From assembly GCA_047619685.1 (NCBI GenBank), contig JBLHLC010000021.1, forward strand, positions 11,253 to 75,252: a DNA stretch of 64,000 bases, read 5' to 3'. Shown piece by piece: positions 25,488 to 34,385 of this stretch (the stretch's first letter is position 1; each line of letters opens with the position of its first letter). Origin of the DNA: JABDJZ01 sp047619685. Lineage in GTDB: Bacteria > Bacteroidota > Rhodothermia > Rhodothermales > UBA10348. The notes under the pieces are model-generated. The model made no database searches and had not been told where the DNA came from. It worked only from the letters and a program-made list of their open reading frames with translations. The translations under genes and the position numbers were made by a program.

Positions 25488-27145
25488 CTCCCCTCGACGG
25501 CCAGCCAGCGACTCCCAGATGCAAGCTCAGCGGCGCGCGACACCATTCCGGACGGCCAGTTGACCACGACCGAGTCGGCCGCGGCAGCCTCGCCCAACCC
25601 GAAGATCGGCGACAGTTGGGACTGGCCCAGATAGGAGGCGCCGGACCGCACGAATCGTGTCTGGGACTGGCCATCTGCCCAGACCGTTATGCGCGCGCCA
25701 ATGCCGTTGCGATTGCTGGTCGTCCCACGCAGTCCAACCACAATCCAGGAGTTGGTCTCCGAGTCGTTTCGAAGCAGGTGTAACTGCCCCCCGTTTTCCG
25801 TCAGCAGGAGATCGGGATCTCCGTCTGAATCGTAGTCTCCCCAGGAAACGCTTCGGCCCAGCCAGCCGCCACCAACGCCCAATCCGGCCTCAGCGCCGAC
25901 GTCCGAGAAGGTCCCGTCCCCCTTGTTGCGGAACAGATGAGGGACCTCCCTGAAGCGGATATTCTCCTTCACCTTTTCGATGTGAGGTTGCACATGCCCG
26001 TTGGCGGTGAACAGGTCAAGGTCTCCGTCCAGATCGAAGTCAGCCAAGGCCATCCCAAAGGTCAGCGTCAGCAGACTCGGCTGACCGATGCGAGACGCAG
26101 CGGCGCGATCCAGAAAGACGTCGTTCCCAAGGTGGCGATAGACGCCGATCATCTCGGAAGAAAAATTACCGACGAAGATCGTTTCCTGGCCCGTCTGGTC
26201 TACGACCCCGGCTTCGACGCCCATGCCGGCGCGCGCCCGTCCGCGTTCGTCAAAGGCGATGCCCGAGATCACTCCGATCTCGTTGAAAGTCCCATCGCCT
26301 TGATTCAGGTACAGTTCGTCGGGCTCCGTGTCATTGGCCATCATCAGGTCTGGCAGGCCATCCCGGTTGTGGTCCATCACCAACGTGCCCAGGGTCTTTC
26401 CGTGCGCTCCCGCAAAGCCGGCCACCTGAGTGCGATCCTCGAAGGTGCCGTCGCCTCGGTTCCGGTAGAAATGCCCGGCCGATCCTTGGTAGAGTTCAGG
26501 CGTGCAGTAGCCCTTGTTCTCCCCGTCCTGGGAGCAGTAGATGTCCTTCTGAGGAGTCCAGTCCACATAGCGGGCTACGTAGAGATCCAGCCAGCCATCG
26601 TTGTCTGCGTCGAAGAATGCCGCTGCGGTGCTCCATCCCCCTGGCGCCGTCAGTCCCGCCGAAGCGGTTGCGTCTCGGTAGCGTCCGCCGTCGTTCACCA
26701 GAAGAGCATCTCGGTCCAGGGAAGTGTAGAAGAGGTCGTCATCGCCGTCGTTGTCCACGTCTCCCGCAACAATGCCGAACCCGTACGCCGAAAGCCCTTT
26801 GGGCTCCGCCTGCTGAAACCTGGAAAATCGCCCATCGCCCTCATTGCGAAAGATGTGAATGGCATCGTCACTTTCACCGGTCCAGGCTCCGCCCGCCACC
26901 AGGACCACGTCCAGGTTTCCGTCGGCATCCACATCGACGAATCCACCGCCGGCGCCCATGGTTTCAGGGAACCAGTACTGTCCGGCGCTGCCGTTCCTGT
27001 GCCGAAAATCAGCCAACCCAGCATCTTCCGTCGCATCGAAAAACTTCAGTAACGCCTCCGGTTGCGCTTCCGGAAGGGCTTCCGGACTACATCCGACTTG
27101 CGGTAGGAGACCGGCCAAGGCTATAAGAGTGGCAATCTGGCGCAT
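25484..27145 (-). CDS. CRTAC1-like lipoprotein: FG-GAP/VCBS repeats plus ASPIC/UnbV domain
   Basis: 553 residues from the ATG at 27143-27145; a GTG seven codons earlier is less likely. The signal ends at a lipobox-like QVGC. FG-GAP blades with DxDxDGDxD loops run from about 40 to 450 (DVDADGNLDVVLVAGG, DVDNDGDDDLFYTS, DFDLDGDLDLFTANG, DYDSDGDPDLLLTENGG). The C-terminal ASPIC/UnbV domain is clear: NRNGIGARITVWADGQ, RFVRSGASYLGQSQL, FGLGEAAAADSVVVNWPSG. These proteins sit outside the inner membrane; their function is largely unproved. It faces the multihaem TPR cytochrome gene. Confidence 0.88.
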   Translation of the reverse strand: MRQIATLIALAGLLPQVGCSPEALPEAQPEALLKFFDATEDAGLADFRHRNGSAGQYWFPETMGAGGGFVDVDADGNLDVVLVAGGAWTGESDDAIHIFRNEGDGRFSRFQQAEPKGLSAYGFGIVAGDVDNDGDDDLFYTSLDRDALLVNDGGRYRDATASAGLTAPGGWSTAAAFFDADNDGWLDLYVARYVDWTPQKDIYCSQDGENKGYCTPELYQGSAGHFYRNRGDGTFEDRTQVAGFAGAHGKTLGTLVMDHNRDGLPDLMMANDTEPDELYLNQGDGTFNEIGVISGIAFDERGRARAGMGVEAGVVDQTGQETIFVGNFSSEMIGVYRHLGNDVFLDRAAASRIGQPSLLTLTFGMALADFDLDGDLDLFTANGHVQPHIEKVKENIRFREVPHLFRNKGDGTFSDVGAEAGLGVGGGWLGRSVSWGDYDSDGDPDLLLTENGGQLHLLRNDSETNSWIVVGLRGTTSNRNGIGARITVWADGQSQTRFVRSGASYLGQSQLSPIFGLGEAAAADSVVVNWPSGMVSRAAELASGSRWLAVEGS

Positions 27146-27241
27146 TTTCCGTGGAGTTTGACTCACAAACTGACGTGTCGGCGTGTGGTGCCCGATCTGC
27201 CTGTTACCTTCTATCTCGGTTTATAAAACGCCCCTACTGCT

Positions 27242-28360
27242 GTGATCCTGATTCTCGATTCGGATGTTAAACAATCCTCTCCGGAGTACAGCCAATTGCT
27301 GGCGTATCTGGACGGAATGAGTCCGGACATTGGCTATCGGATGCACCATGAGCAGGGTACCGCCAAGCGGCTGACCGAGGTCTACCTGATTGGTGATACA
27401 TCCGTTCTCAATCTGGACTCCATGTCGACGCTTCCGTGCGTGGACCGGGTCGTCCGGGTTTCCGAGAGCTACCGCGTTCTGGGGCGCCACAAGAACGACC
27501 AGCGTCCCACCCACTTCGACTACAACGGCCTCCGTTTTGGTCAGGACACGCTGCACGTTTTCGCCGGACTCTGTGCGGTTGATGTGCCCGAGCACGTGGA
27601 GCAAATGATGCGCGCGCTTCGGGATGCCGGTCAGGTATGCACGCGTATGGGTGCCTACAAACCGCGCTCGAATCCCTACTCCTTCCAGGGGCACGGGAAG
27701 GACTGCCTGCCTTTCGTTTTTGAGCTGGCTGGTAAATATGGCATCAAGGTGGTCGCCATGGAGGTGACCCACGAGGGGCACGTGGACGAGATCGACGCGG
27801 CCCTGGAGGAAGCGGGGCGGCCCACCGGCGTCATCCTCCAGATCGGCACCCGGAACACGCAGAATTTCGAACTCCTGAAACGCGTAGGACATCAGACCAC
27901 GTACCCGGTCCTCTTCAAGCGTGGGTTCGGGATCACACTCGACGAGAGCCTCAACGCGGCCGAATACCTGGCGAGTGCCGGCAACCGCCACGTGATCTTC
28001 TGCCTCCGCGGCATGAAGACCAATCTGGGCGACCCGCATCGCAACTTCGTGGACTTCTCCCATGTGCCCGCCGTCAAAGCGCTGACCCGCATGCCAGTGT
28101 GCATCGATCCCTCGCACTCCGTGGGAAGCAGACGTGTCGGTCCGGACGGGATTCTGGACGTGATGCACGTCACTGCTCAGGGCGTGATTGCCGGTGCCAA
28201 TATGGTGCTGGCGGACTTCCACCCGGTTCCAAACAAGGCGCTGGTGGACGGTCCGCAAGCACTCCGGATGCACGAACTGGAGCACTTCCTGGGTGACATC
28301 CAGATTGCCCGCGACGCATTCCTGGCTCGGCAGGCCCTGAAGGCGGCCCAGCCTATCTAA
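27242..28360 (+). CDS. DAHP synthase-like aldolase (type I-beta), divergent
   Basis: 372 residues from a GTG start. The N-terminal ferredoxin-like regulatory domain (about 1-90) and TIM barrel follow Thermotoga-type DAHP synthase: GAYKPRSNPYSFQG, ILQIGTRNTQNFELLKRVG, PVLFKRGFG, VCIDPSHSVG, FHPVPNKALVDGPQAL. Unusual changes occur at normally fixed sites: the metal-Cys motif GPCSVE is GLCAVD, CERG is CLRG, and the metal Glu before VHP is Asp. The fold and metal Cys, His and Asp are retained, so it is probably active, but possibly on another phosphosugar. The usual reaction joins PEP and erythrose 4-phosphate for aromatic amino acids. Convergent 4-base overlap with pgm. Confidence 0.8.
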   Translation: MILILDSDVKQSSPEYSQLLAYLDGMSPDIGYRMHHEQGTAKRLTEVYLIGDTSVLNLDSMSTLPCVDRVVRVSESYRVLGRHKNDQRPTHFDYNGLRFGQDTLHVFAGLCAVDVPEHVEQMMRALRDAGQVCTRMGAYKPRSNPYSFQGHGKDCLPFVFELAGKYGIKVVAMEVTHEGHVDEIDAALEEAGRPTGVILQIGTRNTQNFELLKRVGHQTTYPVLFKRGFGITLDESLNAAEYLASAGNRHVIFCLRGMKTNLGDPHRNFVDFSHVPAVKALTRMPVCIDPSHSVGSRRVGPDGILDVMHVTAQGVIAGANMVLADFHPVPNKALVDGPQALRMHELEHFLGDIQIARDAFLARQALKAAQPI

Positions 28361-30000
28361 CCGGCCGCGAAGACCTCGGCCACCAGCACCTGCGCCTCGT
28401 CCTGGATTTGTTTGAGGTGTGCGTCGTCCCGAAAGCTCTCCGCGTAGATTTTGTAGATCTCTTCGGTGCCCGACGGCCGTGCGGCAAACCAGCCGTTCTG
28501 TGTGACCACCTTCAGCCCGCCGATAGAAGCGCCGTTGCCCGGAGCGTGGGTCAGCTTGGCGGTAATGGCTTCGCCCGCCAGGGTGTCCGCACGCACGTCA
28601 TCCGCCGACATGGACGAAAGGACGGCCTTCTGAGCCGCGTTGGCCGGCGCGTCGATGCGCTGGTACACCGGATTCCCGAATCGCCCGATGAGCTCCCGGT
28701 AATGATCGGCAGGGTCCTTGCACGTCACTGCCGTGATCTCCGCAGCCAGAAGGGACATGATGAATCCGTCTTTGTCCGTTGACCATGGCGCGCCATCCAT
28801 CCGCAGGAAGGAGGCCCCGGCACTCTCTTCGCCGCCAAAACCCAGGGACCCGTCCAGGAGCCCGTCCACGAACCACTTGAACCCAACCGGCACCTCGCGC
28901 AGGTTGCGGCCAAGGTCAACCGCCACCCGGTCTATCATCCCGCTGGAGACAAGGGTCTTTCCAATCGCCGCGTCCGCTCGCCAGCCAGGACGCGTTTCGA
29001 ACAGATAGCGGATGGCCACGGCCAGGTAGTGGTTTGGATTCATCAGCCCGGTGGGCGTGACGATGCCGTGCCGGTCGAAGTCCGGGTCGTTTCCGAAGGC
29101 GATGTCGTAGCTCCCGGCCATTTCAATGAGACCGGCCATCGCGTACGGACTGGAGCAGTCCATGCGGATCTTGCCGTCATGGTCCAGGCGCATGAAGCTG
29201 AACGTGGGGTCCACGCGTCGATTGACGATATCGAGCTTCAGGTTGTGCCGGTCCGCGATTGGATCCCAGAAATTGACACCGGCTCCGCCCAAGGGATCCA
29301 CACCTATTTTCAGGCCAGCGCCCGCGATGGCCCGCATATTCACGACGGCCGCCAGGGCATCCACGTACGGGGTGACGAAATCCCACTCCTTGACGAAGTC
29401 GCTCGCCATAGCCACCGAAAGTGACACCCGCCGAACATCCTTGTTGCCGCCCGCCAGAAGCTGGTTTGCACGGTTCTGGATAAGCGTGGTCGTATCAGAA
29501 TCAGCAGGTCCACCTGTTGGTGGGTTGTACTTGTAGCCGCCGTCGCCCGGAGGATTGTGCGATGGCGTGATCACGACCCCGTCCGCCCTGCCGTTCTGAC
29601 CGCTCCGGTTGTGCTCCAGAATCGCGAAAGAGATGACCGGAGTCGGGGTGTACTCGCTCCCGGCTGCAATCCGGACGTGTACGGCGTTGGCAGCAAAAAC
29701 CTCAAGCGCCGACACGTGAGCGGGCTCCGAGAGTGCATGCGTGTCCATCCCCAGATAGACCGGCCCATCTATTCCGGCCTGTCGCCTGAATTCGCAGATG
29801 GCCTGCGTGGTTGCCAGAATATGCGCCTCATTGAACGTCCCGTTCAGCGATGTACCCCGATGGCCCGACGTTCCAAACGACACGCGCTGCGCAGGGTCTT
29901 CGGGATCTGGCTTGACCGCGAAGTAGGCAGTCACCAGTCTCGGAATCCGGTCGATCAGTGCTTCGGGGACGGGTTTGCCGGCCAAGGGATGGAGCGCCAT
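28357..30000 (-). CDS. pgm: Phosphoglucomutase (alpha-D-glucose phosphate-specific)
   Basis: 547 residues, the usual length of the bacterial Pgm class. Motifs in order: RVSFGTSGHRG near the N-terminus; the phosphoserine loop VITPSHNPPGDGG; the metal loop GNDPDFDRHGIV; the sugar loop GFGGEESAGASFL; and the phosphate-binding WFAARPSGTEEIYKIYAESF. It interconverts glucose 1-phosphate and glucose 6-phosphate in the cytosol, supplying NDP-sugars for envelope polysaccharide. It is divergent from the polyphosphate glucokinase gene, which makes its substrate. Confidence 0.95.
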   Translation of the reverse strand: MALHPLAGKPVPEALIDRIPRLVTAYFAVKPDPEDPAQRVSFGTSGHRGTSLNGTFNEAHILATTQAICEFRRQAGIDGPVYLGMDTHALSEPAHVSALEVFAANAVHVRIAAGSEYTPTPVISFAILEHNRSGQNGRADGVVITPSHNPPGDGGYKYNPPTGGPADSDTTTLIQNRANQLLAGGNKDVRRVSLSVAMASDFVKEWDFVTPYVDALAAVVNMRAIAGAGLKIGVDPLGGAGVNFWDPIADRHNLKLDIVNRRVDPTFSFMRLDHDGKIRMDCSSPYAMAGLIEMAGSYDIAFGNDPDFDRHGIVTPTGLMNPNHYLAVAIRYLFETRPGWRADAAIGKTLVSSGMIDRVAVDLGRNLREVPVGFKWFVDGLLDGSLGFGGEESAGASFLRMDGAPWSTDKDGFIMSLLAAEITAVTCKDPADHYRELIGRFGNPVYQRIDAPANAAQKAVLSSMSADDVRADTLAGEAITAKLTHAPGNGASIGGLKVVTQNGWFAARPSGTEEIYKIYAESFRDDAHLKQIQDEAQVLVAEVFAAG

Positions 30001-30146
30001 GGATAACTCGGTAAGTGTAGTCGGTGAAATCTAGTGACGCGGACCCAATCGCAGATCACCTGGACATGAAGACTCGGGCGTCGTTGCCTAGTTTATCGGA
30101 GACCTGGATCGCAGAGAGTCAGGACCACGGACTAGCAGACAATGGA

Positions 30147-30899
30147 ATGAAAGTACTCGGGATTGACGTTGGCGGCTCCGGTGTGAAAGGAGCCATTGTT
30201 GACGTGTCAGAAGGGCTCATGTTAACCGAGAGGCATCGGATACCGACGCCGCAGCCGGCCACGCCCGAGGCGGTTGCCAAGACGGTTCGCAAGGTGGCCC
30301 GTTTTTTTGACTGGAAGGGCCCCATTGGATGCACCCTCCCCGCCCGGATCCAGCACGGTGTGGCAAAAACAGCCGCAAACATCGACGAAACCTGGATAGA
30401 CACGCCGGTGCGGTCGCTCTTTCAGGAAGTGACCAAATGTCCGGTGGCCGTGCTGAATGACGCGGACGCCGCCGGGGTTGCCGAGATGGAGTTCGGGGCC
30501 GGACGCGGCCGCAAAGACCTGGTCATCCTGCTCACGGTGGGCACGGGAATCGGGTCGGCCATCTCCCACAGGGCTCGTCTGATTCCCGGATCTGAGCTGG
30601 GTCATCTCCCCCTCCACGGCGCAGCAGCTGAAGAGTACGCGTCAGACTTGGCTCGGCAGCGCGATGGCCTGAGCTGGGAGGAATGGGCCGCCCGGTTTCA
30701 GGAATACCTTGACCTTGTCGAGTTCCTGCTTGCCCCCGACATGATTATTCTGGGGGGCGGCGTGAGCCGACCGCACAAGGTGGTCGAGTTCCGACACATT
30801 ATCAAGACGTCCGCGGAGTTCGTCCCGGCCGAGCTGGAGAACGAGGCCGGCATCATCGGCGCAGCGGTGGCCGCTCGCAAGCTGGCCCGAAAGAAGTAG
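30147..30899 (+). CDS. ppgK: Polyphosphate glucokinase (ROK family)
   Basis: 250 residues from the ATG at 30147, which begins exactly at the ROK phosphate loop (MKVLGIDVGGSGVKGAIV); longer frames upstream have poor composition. Also seen: GCTLPARIQHGVAKTAANID, the catalytic Asp region VLNDADAAGVAEMEFGAG, VGTGIGSAI, and PGSELGHLPLHG. The short length and the ELGHLPL motif fit polyphosphate-dependent glucokinases. It phosphorylates glucose with polyphosphate (perhaps also ATP) to glucose 6-phosphate. Divergent pairing with pgm suggests a route from glucose to glucose 1-phosphate. Confidence 0.88.
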   Translation: MKVLGIDVGGSGVKGAIVDVSEGLMLTERHRIPTPQPATPEAVAKTVRKVARFFDWKGPIGCTLPARIQHGVAKTAANIDETWIDTPVRSLFQEVTKCPVAVLNDADAAGVAEMEFGAGRGRKDLVILLTVGTGIGSAISHRARLIPGSELGHLPLHGAAAEEYASDLARQRDGLSWEEWAARFQEYLDLVEFLLAPDMIILGGGVSRPHKVVEFRHIIKTSAEFVPAELENEAGIIGAAVAARKLARKK

Positions 30900-30901
30900 C
30901 G

Positions 30902-31423
30902 TCAGCGCCTGATGGTCACTCGGTCGGGGACGATGAACGCCCCTGCAAAACGGGACGAGACAATCCCCAAAAGCTCCTCGGCCACTTCCCGACTCGTCAG
31001 ATCGCCGATCCGCACGCGGTAGTAGGGCTGACGAAAGAGGCGGTACACCTGCATTTCGGCGGGAACAGGAGAATCCGGCGAAAGGCGGAGCGCCTGCCGT
31101 GCCCACCAATCCTTGAGAGTGGCCTCGGCGGATGCGGCCTCCCCGGGATCCAGCGTGGCGATCACCTGCACGCGGTAACCGGCCACGTTCTGTTCCACGC
31201 CTACATCGGCCCGGTTCTGCCACAGGGACTCCGGCACATCATGGACAACAGCCGCGCGCTCGGCGACGGGTTGATCCGGATACTTCGAGACGTCAAACGT
31301 CTCATAGTCCGCGTGCACCACCGGTCCGCGAGCCTCCGGCAGCGTTCGATTTTCCACCACGTTGGCCGGGCCGCTGCAGGCGCTGGCGGCAAAAGCCATG
31401 GCGAAGAGCAGAGTTCGTCTCAT
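30902..31423 (-). CDS. SPOR-domain-like lipoprotein
   Basis: 173 residues. Lipoprotein signal MRRTLLFAMAFAASAC (lipobox ASAC). Residues about 82-172 resemble a SPOR domain: GYRVQVIATLDPGEAASAEA, YRLFRQPYYRVRIGDLTSRE, with the closing repeat VAEELLGIVSSRF. SPOR domains bind glycan strands stripped of stem peptides, often at division sites. The ATG overlaps the deoC stop as TGATG, so translation is coupled. The last residues (VPDRVTIRR) match the usual end strand. Confidence 0.75.
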   Translation of the reverse strand: MRRTLLFAMAFAASACSGPANVVENRTLPEARGPVVHADYETFDVSKYPDQPVAERAAVVHDVPESLWQNRADVGVEQNVAGYRVQVIATLDPGEAASAEATLKDWWARQALRLSPDSPVPAEMQVYRLFRQPYYRVRIGDLTSREVAEELLGIVSSRFAGAFIVPDRVTIRR

Positions 31424-32331
31424 CAGTAGCTACCCGTTCCCTTTTCACCCTTGACAATGGCAACCGAAGCGCTGGCCCCTATGCGCGTGGCACCCCGAGC
31501 GATCAGCCGCTCGGCGTCCTCCTTCGATCTGACGCCGCCAGAAGCCTTCACCCCCATTTTGGGCCCAACGGCACGGCGCATAAGCGCAATATCTGCCTCT
31601 GTCGCGCCACCGCTTGAAAAGCCGGTAGAGGTCTTTACAAAGTCGGCTCCTGCGTTCTGCGCCAGCACACACGCGATGACCTTCTGCCGGTCTTCCAGCA
31701 GCGCGGTCTCAAGAATCACTTTGACGATGATTCCGGGTTTCGTAGCGCGAGCTGCCGTCACGACCCCGCGGATGTCCGCCTCTACATAGTCGTACCGGCC
31801 ACTCAGCATCATGCCGATGTTGATCACCATGTCTATCTCGGTGGCACCGTCCCGAATTGCTCTTTCTGCCTCGGCGGCCTTGGTCGAGCTCTGGGTCATG
31901 CCATGCGGGAAACCGATCACCGTACACGTCGCTACCGGCGTGCCACCAAGGAGTTCAGCGGCCAAAGGCACATAACACGGGCTGACGCACACCGACGCAA
32001 AACAATACCGGCGGGCCTCGTCGCACAACCCGCGGATATCCTTCTCGGTGGTCTCCGGCTTGAGCGCTGTGTGATCAATCATACGCGCCAATGGCGGAGC
32101 CAGGTCACAGGCTGAAAAACCTGTGTCTGCCCCTTGGTCGGCACGGACCCCGAACCTGCAGGCGCCGGCGTGGACCAAATCGTCCAGGGCACGATCTGGA
32201 GCGCCCGTGTACCCCGAGGCCAAGGCCACCTCTGACCGCGGCGCCAAGCCCCCGTCACCCGAGGTCCGCGGAGCGCCACGCATGCGCTCGGTCAGCTGAG
32301 CCACGATCTTCTGTCGTTCCGGTTCGGTCAC
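31423..32331 (-). CDS. deoC: Deoxyribose-phosphate aldolase with an N-terminal extension
   Basis: Aldolase motifs are complete: ARMIDHTALKPETTEKDI, VCVSPCYVPLA, the active-site lysine region VKVILETALLEDRQKV, the Schiff-base lysine in DFVKTSTGFSSGGAT, and GVKASGGVRSKEDAERL. It cleaves 2-deoxyribose 5-phosphate into glyceraldehyde 3-phosphate and acetaldehyde in nucleoside catabolism. I place the start at the GTG 32329-32331 (302 residues); the ATG at 32281-32283 is an alternative. Either way 70-85 residues precede the barrel, with TEPERQKIVAQLTERMRG. No strong ribosome site decides the start. It is divergent from the ABC binding-protein gene and coupled to the SPOR gene. Confidence 0.88.
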   Translation of the reverse strand: MTEPERQKIVAQLTERMRGAPRTSGDGGLAPRSEVALASGYTGAPDRALDDLVHAGACRFGVRADQGADTGFSACDLAPPLARMIDHTALKPETTEKDIRGLCDEARRYCFASVCVSPCYVPLAAELLGGTPVATCTVIGFPHGMTQSSTKAAEAERAIRDGATEIDMVINIGMMLSGRYDYVEADIRGVVTAARATKPGIIVKVILETALLEDRQKVIACVLAQNAGADFVKTSTGFSSGGATEADIALMRRAVGPKMGVKASGGVRSKEDAERLIARGATRIGASASVAIVKGEKGTGSY

Positions 32332-32419
32332 GATTGAGGCTAATTCTGCGTTGGTGGTGAAGAATTTGAGAGACGGAAGATACAGCTTCCGGGTCTTAGC
32401 AGGCGCGTATCTTGGAATT

Positions 32420-33313
32420 ATGAGAACCCTATTGTCCTTGGTCTTTCCGCTCCTTGCGGTCTTCCTGGTGTCCGGGACGGGGTGTAGCCCCCCTCCCGTG
32501 GAGGCGCACACCGTCGTGGACGACCTTGGCAGGCGTGTGGCCGCCCCAGAGAGACCCGCCCGAATCATATCGCTGGCTCCGGGCACGACGGAAATGGCGT
32601 TCGCCGCGGGACTGGGGGAGCGTCTGGTGGCTGTCACGGATGCGGATGACTTTCCACCGCAGATAGAAGGCCTGACCCGAATTGCGGCTCTGCCGCTTAA
32701 TCATGAGGCCGTCGTGGCCCTGAGGCCTGACTTGATTCTGGCCTCGGATCAGGTGAACAGCAAACGGGACGCGGACGCGCTGGCAGAACTTGGCATTCCA
32801 ACTTTTTTCGTATCCGTCCAGAGTTTGCCAGACGTCTCCCGGGGCATCCGCTCTCTGGGTGCGTTGTTTGGGGGCTTAACGGCACCCGCCTACGCCGACT
32901 CGCTGGAGCGCCTTTTGGCGTCACTGGACGAGACAAGATCGCTGGCGCCCGACACGTTCTCGGTGATTTTCCTGATTGGCGATGAGACCTTGTTCTCGTT
33001 TGGCCCCGAGAGTTATGTCCACGACATGATCCTGGTGGCCGGCGGCAGGAGTCTCACTGAAACCATGGACACAGACGCCCCGATCCTGAGTGAGGAGTTC
33101 GTTCTCCAAGCTGGCCCCGACGTCCTTTTCACGGCCTTTGAAGTGGATATTGAGCGACTGGTAACTCTGCACCCGTCGTGGTCGCTCATTCCGGCTGTGT
33201 CCTCGGGCAGGGTCTTCCAGATCCCTCCGGACCTTGTTCTCCGCGCGGGCCCGCGCCTCATCGCGGGCACCCAGGCGATGTCCGACGCCATGAAGCTTGC
33301 GCGAGCGCGCTAG
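32420..33313 (+). CDS. ABC transporter substrate-binding lipoprotein (BtuF/FhuD type)
   Basis: 297 residues from the ATG at 32420; lipobox SGTGC. The class III binding-protein fold is evident: TVVDDLGRRVAAPERPARII, SLAPGTTEMAFAAG, LRPDLILASDQVNSK, and the long connecting helix near residue 165. These capture cobalamin, haem or ferric siderophores for FecCD-type importers. The FecCD permease gene follows after 9 bases. No ATPase gene is present next to them. Confidence 0.88.
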   Translation: MRTLLSLVFPLLAVFLVSGTGCSPPPVEAHTVVDDLGRRVAAPERPARIISLAPGTTEMAFAAGLGERLVAVTDADDFPPQIEGLTRIAALPLNHEAVVALRPDLILASDQVNSKRDADALAELGIPTFFVSVQSLPDVSRGIRSLGALFGGLTAPAYADSLERLLASLDETRSLAPDTFSVIFLIGDETLFSFGPESYVHDMILVAGGRSLTETMDTDAPILSEEFVLQAGPDVLFTAFEVDIERLVTLHPSWSLIPAVSSGRVFQIPPDLVLRAGPRLIAGTQAMSDAMKLARAR

Positions 33314-33322
33314 GAGTTGCTC

Positions 33323-34342
33323 ATGAAATGGTGGCTGGTTGTACCTCTCCTCCTGGGGCTAACCGTGGTCACGCTTCTGGCTGGCGTTGCCGTCGGGAGC
33401 GTCCCGATTGCCCCCGGCGATGTGATGGCGGCGTTGGGCTCTAGGATTGGACTCGCTCAGCCTCCTGCCCCGGAGATATACGCCATCGTCTGGCAGCTTC
33501 GCCTTCCCCGGGTGCTGCTGGCCATGGTGGTGGGCGGAGGCCTGGCCGTGGTGGGCGTCGCAATGCAGGCCCTGGTTCGAAACCCGTTGGCGGAACCGTA
33601 TATCCTGGGCTTGTCGAGCGGTGCGGCCGCCGGAGCGGCGTCGTTCTACCTGGGATATGCCCCGGCTTTCCTCCTGTCTGCCCTGTCCCTGCCGCTGGCC
33701 GCCTTCCTGGGTGGGCTGGGGACCATAACCCTTGTGTATATGGTGGCCAGGACCGGAAATGGCTTGTCCGTGACAAGGCTCTTGCTGGCGGGTGTCGCCA
33801 TGTCTGCGCTTATGGCGTCGATAACCTCTCTGGTGCTCATTACCTCTCCCGAACCCAATCGAATGCGTGCCGTGTTGTTCTGGCTTATGGGTTCGTTTGG
33901 TTCGACGCGGTGGTCGATGCTTCCGGCTCCCGCACTGATTACGGCGGCCGGGACGGTCCTCTTGATGGGCCTGGCCCGGCCTCTTGATGCGTTGCTCCTG
34001 GGCGAAGAGCCTGCGCGGGCTCTCGGGATTCCGGTGGAGCGGATGAAACACCTCCTGATCGTGCTATCGGCACTCATGACCGGCGTTCTGGTGGCGTATT
34101 CGGGCACCATCGGGTTTGTTGGCCTCATCATTCCGCACGCGGTGCGATCCGTGGTCGGCGTCGGGCACCGCAGGGTCCTCCCATACAGTCTTCTGGCGGG
34201 GGCCCTTTTTCTGGTGTGGGCAGACCTTGCCGCCCGCACCGTGCTCCCGGGCCAGGATCTGCCGGTCGGTATAGCGACGGCCATTGCCGGCGTCCCGTTT
34301 TTTCTCACGCTCCTGCGCAGGCATCGCTATCCTTTTGGATGA
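33323..34342 (+). CDS. FecCD/BtuC-family ABC permease
   Basis: 339 residues from the ATG at 33323, preceded by AGGAG (33312-33316); a TTG six bases earlier is less likely. About ten membrane helices. Family motifs: RLPRVLLAMVVGGGLAVVG, NPLAEPYILGLSSGAAAGA, and the coupling and late loops GEEPARALGIPVERMKHL, GTIGFVGLIIPHAVR and DLPVGIATAIAGVPFF. It forms the channel for cobalamin or iron-chelate uptake. The expected ATPase gene (BtuD/FecE) is missing: the next gene, 44 bases on, is a polyprenyl synthase. Confidence 0.92.
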   Translation: MKWWLVVPLLLGLTVVTLLAGVAVGSVPIAPGDVMAALGSRIGLAQPPAPEIYAIVWQLRLPRVLLAMVVGGGLAVVGVAMQALVRNPLAEPYILGLSSGAAAGAASFYLGYAPAFLLSALSLPLAAFLGGLGTITLVYMVARTGNGLSVTRLLLAGVAMSALMASITSLVLITSPEPNRMRAVLFWLMGSFGSTRWSMLPAPALITAAGTVLLMGLARPLDALLLGEEPARALGIPVERMKHLLIVLSALMTGVLVAYSGTIGFVGLIIPHAVRSVVGVGHRRVLPYSLLAGALFLVWADLAARTVLPGQDLPVGIATAIAGVPFFLTLLRRHRYPFG

Positions 34343-34385
34343 CGCGCGGCAACCGTGACTGGCTGCTGGCGTACTCCGCGTCCTC

